Source of the DNA: Lamellibrachia satsuma | Taxonomy: Eukaryota; Annelida; Polychaeta; Sabellida; Siboglinidae | Length of the DNA stretch: 64,000 bases | Assembly (NCBI GenBank): GCA_033239005.1 | Contig: BSQZ01000028.1 | Location: 6,396,911-6,460,910 of the forward strand | Reading direction: 5' to 3' | Shown here: positions 58,773-64,000 of the stretch, in pieces | Layout of the letters: every line of letters begins with the position of its first letter | Position numbering within the stretch: position 1 is the stretch's first letter | Translations under genes and position numbers: made by a program | Notes under the pieces: generated by a model | Told to the model about the DNA's origin: nothing | The model's database searches: none | What the model saw: only the letters and a program-made list of their open reading frames with translations

Positions 58773-59330
58773 GGTATAAATAAATAATCACGGACGTTCC
58801 GCAAAAACGAACTGTCCGTGACTTTTTGTTTTTCTGGTCCATTCTTCTTATTAAATAAAATTTTTTTCTCAATTGTTCCTGGTGTATATAACCACACTTT
58901 CACGATGCTTTCTGTGTGGTAATGTTGCGATTTGCGAAGATAAGATACGACGGAACGTCCGTGACGTTGTTTTTATGAGAGGGATATTATTGGTCACGGA
59001 CGCTTTGAAAAAAATCCTAAATATTGTTCCACCTAAAAAACATAATAAAACCTGAAAGAACATTTTCAACTTTTACATTATTCATAGATTACAGCAAAGC
59101 ACACATAAAGAATAGTGCACTCTAAGCAGTCAAACCAAGTCTTCTATTTATTATGACACTGGCAATTATTGAAATGCCAAAAAGAACAGTGTTTTTAATA
59201 GTTCTCAATGTTCAGAAATTCAAATAAAATAGAAATATTCAGATAACTATGAAATATTACACACGTTCACAAAGCTTAAAACGTCACTGGCGCACTGAAA
59301 ATGTTTAAACACAGCAATAGAGCACTGTGT

Positions 59331-59543
59331 TCAAGTCGTGAGCTTAAGAATGCATGTTGAGCTGCTTTTCCCAATTGCTGCCAAGTTAAAATAATCACCA
59401 ATCTGGGGGTTTCCAATCCAGAGCTGGGTGTCGCCAACGACACTGACATCCTGGTAACGCCGGTGAACCAGGTCAGTGGCACACACGACAGTACGTACAT
59501 GGAGCGAGGCCTCGCTTCCCGTGTCAACGTTCTCGACAACCAT
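59331..59543 (-). pseudogene. unassigned transposon-type protein fragment, inverted
   Basis: Minus-strand ORF with DTGSEASLHVRTVVCATDLV, GDTQLWIGNPQIGDYFNLAA IGKSS. DNA coding for DYFNLAAIGK is an inverted match to 57202-57240. It lies in opposite orientation to the fragment that begins only some 20 bp to its right, so the locus has been rearranged. Confidence 0.4.
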
Positions 59544-59559
59544 GAGAAGCTCTAACGAG

Positions 59560-60120
59560 CTACCTGCTGTTCAACCATACTGTTTCTGGGCGCGACTGTG
59601 TCAGCACTCTTCGACAAGGATCAGAATTAGACTGTGCTGCATAATGTGAAGAAGATTTTGGAGAACATCTGCTGCATGGAAGCTTTCGTCAGTATTTACA
59701 GTAAAATGGAACATCGCGACAGCTGGAGAAAGGTTCTTGATAACACTGTACGTACGGCACCAGATGACGGCTCTGGATGCCCTTAGATATAAGCTCTACA
59801 TTAGAGCCACCAGGAAGTGTAAACTGTCTCTGGCTACTGCGGCTGCCTGGCAGTATTCCTTCTGCACCTACCACGCTGGGCAGCAATGGTGTGGAAACAC
59901 CCTGCCTCCCACTGACTGGGGCTGGTCATTGCAAGGTGATGGACAACTGGGTCTTGTAGCAAGCGACACCCCCTCCCCACCTTAGACAATTTAGCTCCTC
60001 TGCATGGTTTCTTGTGGCTGTAAGGGTCATTGGGGAAGATATGTGGATAAAGAAAGGTGGGGCTGTACTGCAGTGGACAATCGTGTTTCAACACCTACAC
60101 ACAGGATGAATCTGACACGG
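59560..60120 (+). pseudogene. fragment of a Cys-rich-tailed (DWGW) transposon-type protein
   Basis: Plus-strand remains: HTVSGRDCVSTLFDKDQN, a stop, KKILENICCMEAFVSIY, then in another frame MTALDALRYKLYIRATRKCK LSL and YHAGQQWCGNTLPPTDWGWS L, followed in shifted frames by VSCGCKGHWGRY and RKVGLYCSGQSC. I recall a widespread but poorly named family in invertebrate genomes with HAxxGCDTxS, then QxWxGNxLxPTDWGW and a C-terminal Cys-rich CGCxxxC.CRKxGLxCS tail. It usually behaves as a transposon-borne gene. Here key cysteines are lost (Trp and Val replace two), and stops and frameshifts are present. The assignment rests on motif memory only. Confidence 0.5.
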
Positions 60121-60299
60121 TGGGATTGATGGTACAGCTTTATGCAACTGGGGCTGATTCCGCAGTAGTGTGAATGTATTGATAGCATAGCATCTCGTTG
60201 AGGTGGTTTGTCTATATCAGCATGTAACGTTGAATTGAATATTACATAAGTTGTATGTAATAAAACGATTGAACTTTAATATTTTATTCGCCTTTTCCT

Positions 60300-60560
60300 T
60301 TTTAGATTTGGCCTGATTAGATTCAAAACTTAAATAAATGCATGTTCTGGTTACTATAGAATGTTTAGTGGTGTTAGTTGGATAGAGCATAGTGGAAAAC
60401 CCTACCCTAGACATCAACATTTGTCCTCTAGCATAAGTGGTTCGGAAGTTATATAGTTAATAGAGATCCCCCATCTTGGATTCTGTGTTTAACTCAAGGC
60501 GGATTGATAAGGATTTATAGTTTGTTACTCTAGACTCATTCGGGGATCTGTGGTACAAAA
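60300..60560 (-). repeat. right arm of the 4.4-kb inverted locus
   Basis: Reverse-complement partner of 56130-56490. The pair encloses all the fragments between. Confidence 0.7.
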
Positions 60561-60664
60561 ATAAACTTTTTTATTGAACTTTTAAGTTTTACCTAAAACT
60601 CCTGGACTACTTGTTCTTAATTGTTCTTCAGTAGACTCTCTCGCTCGACCGCAATGACGGACTC

Positions 60665-60770
60665 TCTCGACCACATGTATGAACTGTCTCGACCACATGT
60701 ATGAACTGTCTCGACCACATGTATGAACTCTCTCGACCACATGTATGAACTCTCTCGACCAGAGTGACAA
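60665..60770 (+). repeat. 22-bp tandem repeat, about 5 copies
   Basis: Unit GACCACATGTATGAACTGTC then TC, with CTGTCTC/CTCTCTC variants. Confidence 0.93.
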
Positions 60771-61789
60771 CCGAACGTTCTCCACCACAAAGGCGGATGA
60801 GCTCGAGCGAATGGTATCTTCTTCTTGCATATGATGCGGGGGAGGGTAGTAAAGCGTCAAATTATAGGTCCCGAAGTCAGGCGAGTTCTGGCCCGTTCAA
60901 CCTGGTGGGATATGGATGAATTCCCTTAGTCTGCAAGGCGTCGCGTCCCACCTTCTCGTCAAAGCTTCGTTTGTACATGTTGTCCTACTCTTCTCGGGCG
61001 TGCTCCGAGAAGGGGGGTAGAAATCGCAGACGCTTTCGTCTAGGTGCAGTTGTTGTCACCATGGTGTGTAGTGTGTGTTGGTCATCTGCTTCGGCAAGAC
61101 GAGCTAGTGCGAGGCATTGTTTGATTCGATGGATGTCTAGGGGCGTTATCACAGTGTCGACTGGCAGCATGACCGTTGGTGTCGATCGGATGCATCCAGA
61201 CACTATGCGGAGGCTGTTGTTTAGTGCTGCGTCAAGTCGGTGTGTGCGGGCAGCGCATGGTATGACGTTTTAAGACGCGTAATACTGTTTTTGTAAGTAT
61301 TACATACGCGTTCCATATGCTCTATCCTATACAGTGGTGCCTTTCACATTGTTGAATCAAACGTGCTTGCACGATTCGGTCGGAATTTGTTATTTACGTC
61401 ATGACGTGGCCATCGCGTACACATGGACCAGTGCGTTTGATGATGACGGAACTATTATTTACATTACATCGTCCTTCAGCTTCCACACGCGGGGTGCATC
61501 GCTGCAGTTATCCTCCACTTAAAAGACCTCCACCAAACCCGATCCTGTGAGAGTTCCTTAGCTAATTACGATTTGAAACAATGGCAGACGAAAAATTGCG
61601 AGCGTTCGTGGCGTCAACAGTAGCACACATAGTTTACTAATGACATCGAAAGTATTGTTTACGTCATCCCGTACATAATGGAAGACAAACATTTTATAAT
61701 GTTAAAACCAATTGACAAAATTAATCGAATGGGATGACATAGAACATTGTCGCTAACTTTTAATTGTATGAAATAAACGTATTATTATT
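60771..61789. other. CpG-richer stretch, no gene recognised
   Basis: About 60860-61510 is richer in CpG than the rest of the window. Overlapping ORFs at 60971-61273 (plus) and 60985-61203 (minus) have no family that I recognise. 61391-61420 resembles 36551-36580. Confidence 0.35.
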
Positions 61790-62600
61790 GGCACTAAACA
61801 ACAACGAAATAGAGTCATCAGCCATTTTCCAGTTAAACTGCTTGGCAGTGATACATTCCCATCAGATACTGTTCGCAATCTTGGTGACTTGACAGTGACT
61901 TCAACTTTCGCCAGCATATTTCTCAAGCATGTAAATCCTGTTTCAATCATATTCGTGATCTCCGTCGAAATCGGCGTCACATATCTATATCTACTGCTAA
62001 AACAATATCAACGGCATTAATTAGTAGCCGTCTTGACTATTGTAATTCACTACTAACTAACATTGCTAAAAGAGACTTGGCTAAACTCCAACGAGTACAA
62101 AATTGTCTGGCACGTGTGGTTCTCAGGGCGCCTCGGTTTTCACCGTCAGTACCATTACTTCAACAGTTACATTGGCTTCTAGTTTCTTATCGAATTAATT
62201 TTAAGCTGTTCACTTTTACACAATAACCACCCTACTTGGCTAGTCTCCTGCATCTTTCAAATATCCCTAGGCAGCTAAGATCATCAATTTCACAACTTAT
62301 TGTACCTAAAACAAAACTTAACTTCGGTAAACGTGCTTTCTCTGTCCCTAGGGTCTGGAATGAACTCCCTATCACTTTGAAAACATCTGAAACTACTGCT
62401 CTTTTTCGAAAAAAACTCAAGACATATCTATTCCAAATTGCATTTCCACCATAAATGTTCGGTTTTCCCTCGTTCTGATACTGACTTTTGCGCGTCCCTG
62501 TTCACGATTATGCTTAATGATTCTGTTTTGTTGCGCCTCTGAGCTCAGGTTCCTGAGGATATAGGCGCCACAGAAGTTAATTATTATTAGTATTATATTT
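61790..62600 (+). pseudogene. L2/CR1-type LINE 3' end
   Basis: C-terminal part of ORF2 after the catalytic domain, in shifting frames: SDTVRNLG, QACKSC-like block, IRDLRR, HISISTAKTISTALISSRLD YCNSLL, LAKLQRVQNCLARVVLRAPR, LLQQLHWLLVSYRI. The last stretch, open from 62236 to 62454, has QLIVPKTKLNFGKRAFSVPR VWNELPITLK and ends LFQIAFPP-stop. The RT catalytic part is missing. The following sequence TTGCGCCTCTGAGCTCAGGT up to TATAGGCGCC and (ATT)n resembles the 3' UTR style of L2-type LINEs. Several frameshifts, non-functional. Confidence 0.82.
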
Positions 62601-64000
62601 GCGATATGCATCCCCCTGTAATCGTGCTAGAAGGATGGCGACTACTCCGCACATATATATTTATATGTCACGGTAGCGAACAACATCCAAGTAATTTACA
62701 GTTTTCTCATCGCTGCGCCGATGATATAATCTACTTGAAGTATTCATACTATTGACAAGTTGCTGCGCTGATCGTTGAAGACGAGATACCAATTGCAGTT
62801 TCTACGCTCTTTCCTGGATAGAGTATGTTTTATGGGGCAAGTTCTTCAACACGTATGCATAGTAGCACGTTGCATTGACTTGTTAGTTCAGTTATCTCCA
62901 TCGCATTCTTACTCAATAGTATCCGATGATATGACGATATGAGACAACCTTCAAAATGTGTAATTAGCATGTATTGACATGACCGCTGATAGCTAAATTA
63001 CAAACTCAACGCATCACGCATTTGTTCACCAGAATTAACATGTTCTGAGTTAGGCTAAAATCTCGAAAAAGTCAACACTGAAGAAGACTTGCCAATTCAA
63101 TAAAACACATAATTTAAAAATAAAACAGTAAAAAATACTAGCTAGATGGACAAATCACAAATTGTGTATGATCGAGTATGTGCATGTGTTAACACTTCGA
63201 TCAGCCTCCAACATATCACACAAAAAGCAACACAGGTCCGTATGTCCCTCCGGTTGAGCTGTGTAGCTACACTCGGTAATCGTTTACTTAACTGGCCTAA
63301 ATTATTACGGCTTTATGCCGACGGTTTTTACAGCATTTTTGTACCTGAATGCATTCCTTACATCATTCCGCATATGTTCCAGTAAAAAAGTTCATATATT
63401 CTTTAAAAATATTGTGTTTTAGGCCACTTTTAATCAGTTTTACACATCAAAACAGCGGAACCGATTGCATGATAAACATGGCGCGTGTACGATTTGCGCA
63501 TTAGTCACGCCTCGGTGCCATCAGAACCGCGAACGCGATGTTTGTGTGTACTGGGCATACAATTACGCAACGTAAAAAAAAATTAAGAGAAAAAATTTAG
63601 AAAATATAGGCTCTAAAAATGTTTCAAACGAAGAAATTCTAGAAACAAATTTGAAACATTCTCCACAGTTTTCATATTAAACGCAACATTTGTAGAGCAC
63701 ATACAGTCACTGCTAACGTAATATTTCATATTTTATTTAATTAAATATTTGATGTTGCAAATATTATTTGTATGACAATTATGTGGTCGATATTAGATGT
63801 TATGCGCATGCGCAACTACAAGGGGACATCTAATTGCAAGTCATTGTAAATATAATTTAATTTAAAAGAATGCATGGTTTAAATTATCTGTCGTTTGGTG
63901 AGCAAAGGTTATTGTTTTTGTAATTAAAACATACTTATGATATTGCATGTCATGCGCATCTTTAAATGGACAATTCATTGTATGTCATTGTTAATATAAT
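62601..64000. other. AT-rich, no gene recognised
   Basis: A 79-codon ORF at 63146-63385 shows no family. A perfect NRF1-type palindrome TGCGCATGCGCA lies at 63803-63814, which could mark a promoter, but nothing else supports one. Confidence 0.35.
63803..63814. promoter_or_regulatory. NRF1-like palindromic site
   Basis: TGCGCATGCGCA matches the full palindromic NRF1 consensus and stands out in an AT-rich background. No gene start can be tied to it. Confidence 0.25.

Noticed and set aside
60971..61273. 100-codon plus ORF and the overlapping minus ORF in a CpG-richer stretch
   Set aside because: High CpG lowers stop frequency on both strands. Neither frame has a recognisable motif.

Overview
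This is a window of animal nuclear genome, AT-rich with dense repeats. The only host-type coding sequence I recognise is split by an intron with canonical splice sites. The transposons are of eukaryotic kinds: hAT DNA transposons with 8-bp target duplications and several LINE families. The LINE mix (L2/CR1-like, Jockey-like, RTE-like) and a RIPK1-like RHIM plus death-domain gene suggest an invertebrate metazoan, probably marine. The phylum cannot be fixed from this window alone. I saw no bacterial operons, CRISPR arrays, tRNA or rRNA genes.

Layout. Positions 1-29 kb are dominated by minisatellites: a 26-bp array (2.7-6.0 kb), a 42-bp array (8.3-9.3 kb), a 45-bp array (15.4-16.2 kb), a very homogeneous 41-bp array of about 108 copies (16.6-21.0 kb), a 46-bp array (21.8-22.1 kb), and a second, unrelated 41-bp array split in two by a duplicated spacer (25.5-28.1 kb). 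Nearly all the long apparent ORFs here are repeat units with no stop codon, not genes. Among the arrays lie a decayed LINE (6.0-6.8 kb), a hAT transposon with a 399-codon transposase (10.0-11.9 kb) and a terminal-inverted-repeat element (13.7-14.6 kb). Positions 29-43 kb are mostly featureless AT-rich DNA with a non-autonomous hAT-like element (34.4-35.4 kb) and a strong foldback (39.85-40.3 kb).

Positions 43.9-48.3 kb hold three 5'-truncated LINE copies, two with clear target-site duplications. Positions 48.9-50.0 kb (minus strand) hold the last two exons of a host gene: one encodes a RHIM amyloid motif, the next a death domain like that of RIPK1. Positions 51-56 kb hold a LINE fragment, a MITE-like element and a long but broken Jockey/CR1-type LINE with endonuclease and reverse transcriptase. 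Positions 56.1-60.6 kb form a degenerate inverted locus enclosing broken pieces of an unassigned transposon-type protein and seven copies of a CACGGACG-type motif. An L2-like LINE 3' end lies at 61.8-62.6 kb. The rest is AT-rich and unannotated.

The window is therefore mainly a graveyard of mobile elements and young tandem arrays around one innate-immunity/cell-death gene. Two links are worth keeping: the 26-bp minisatellite appears to have been seeded from the 3' coding end of the adjacent LINE, and one LINE carries an in-frame 66-bp array inside its reverse transcriptase.
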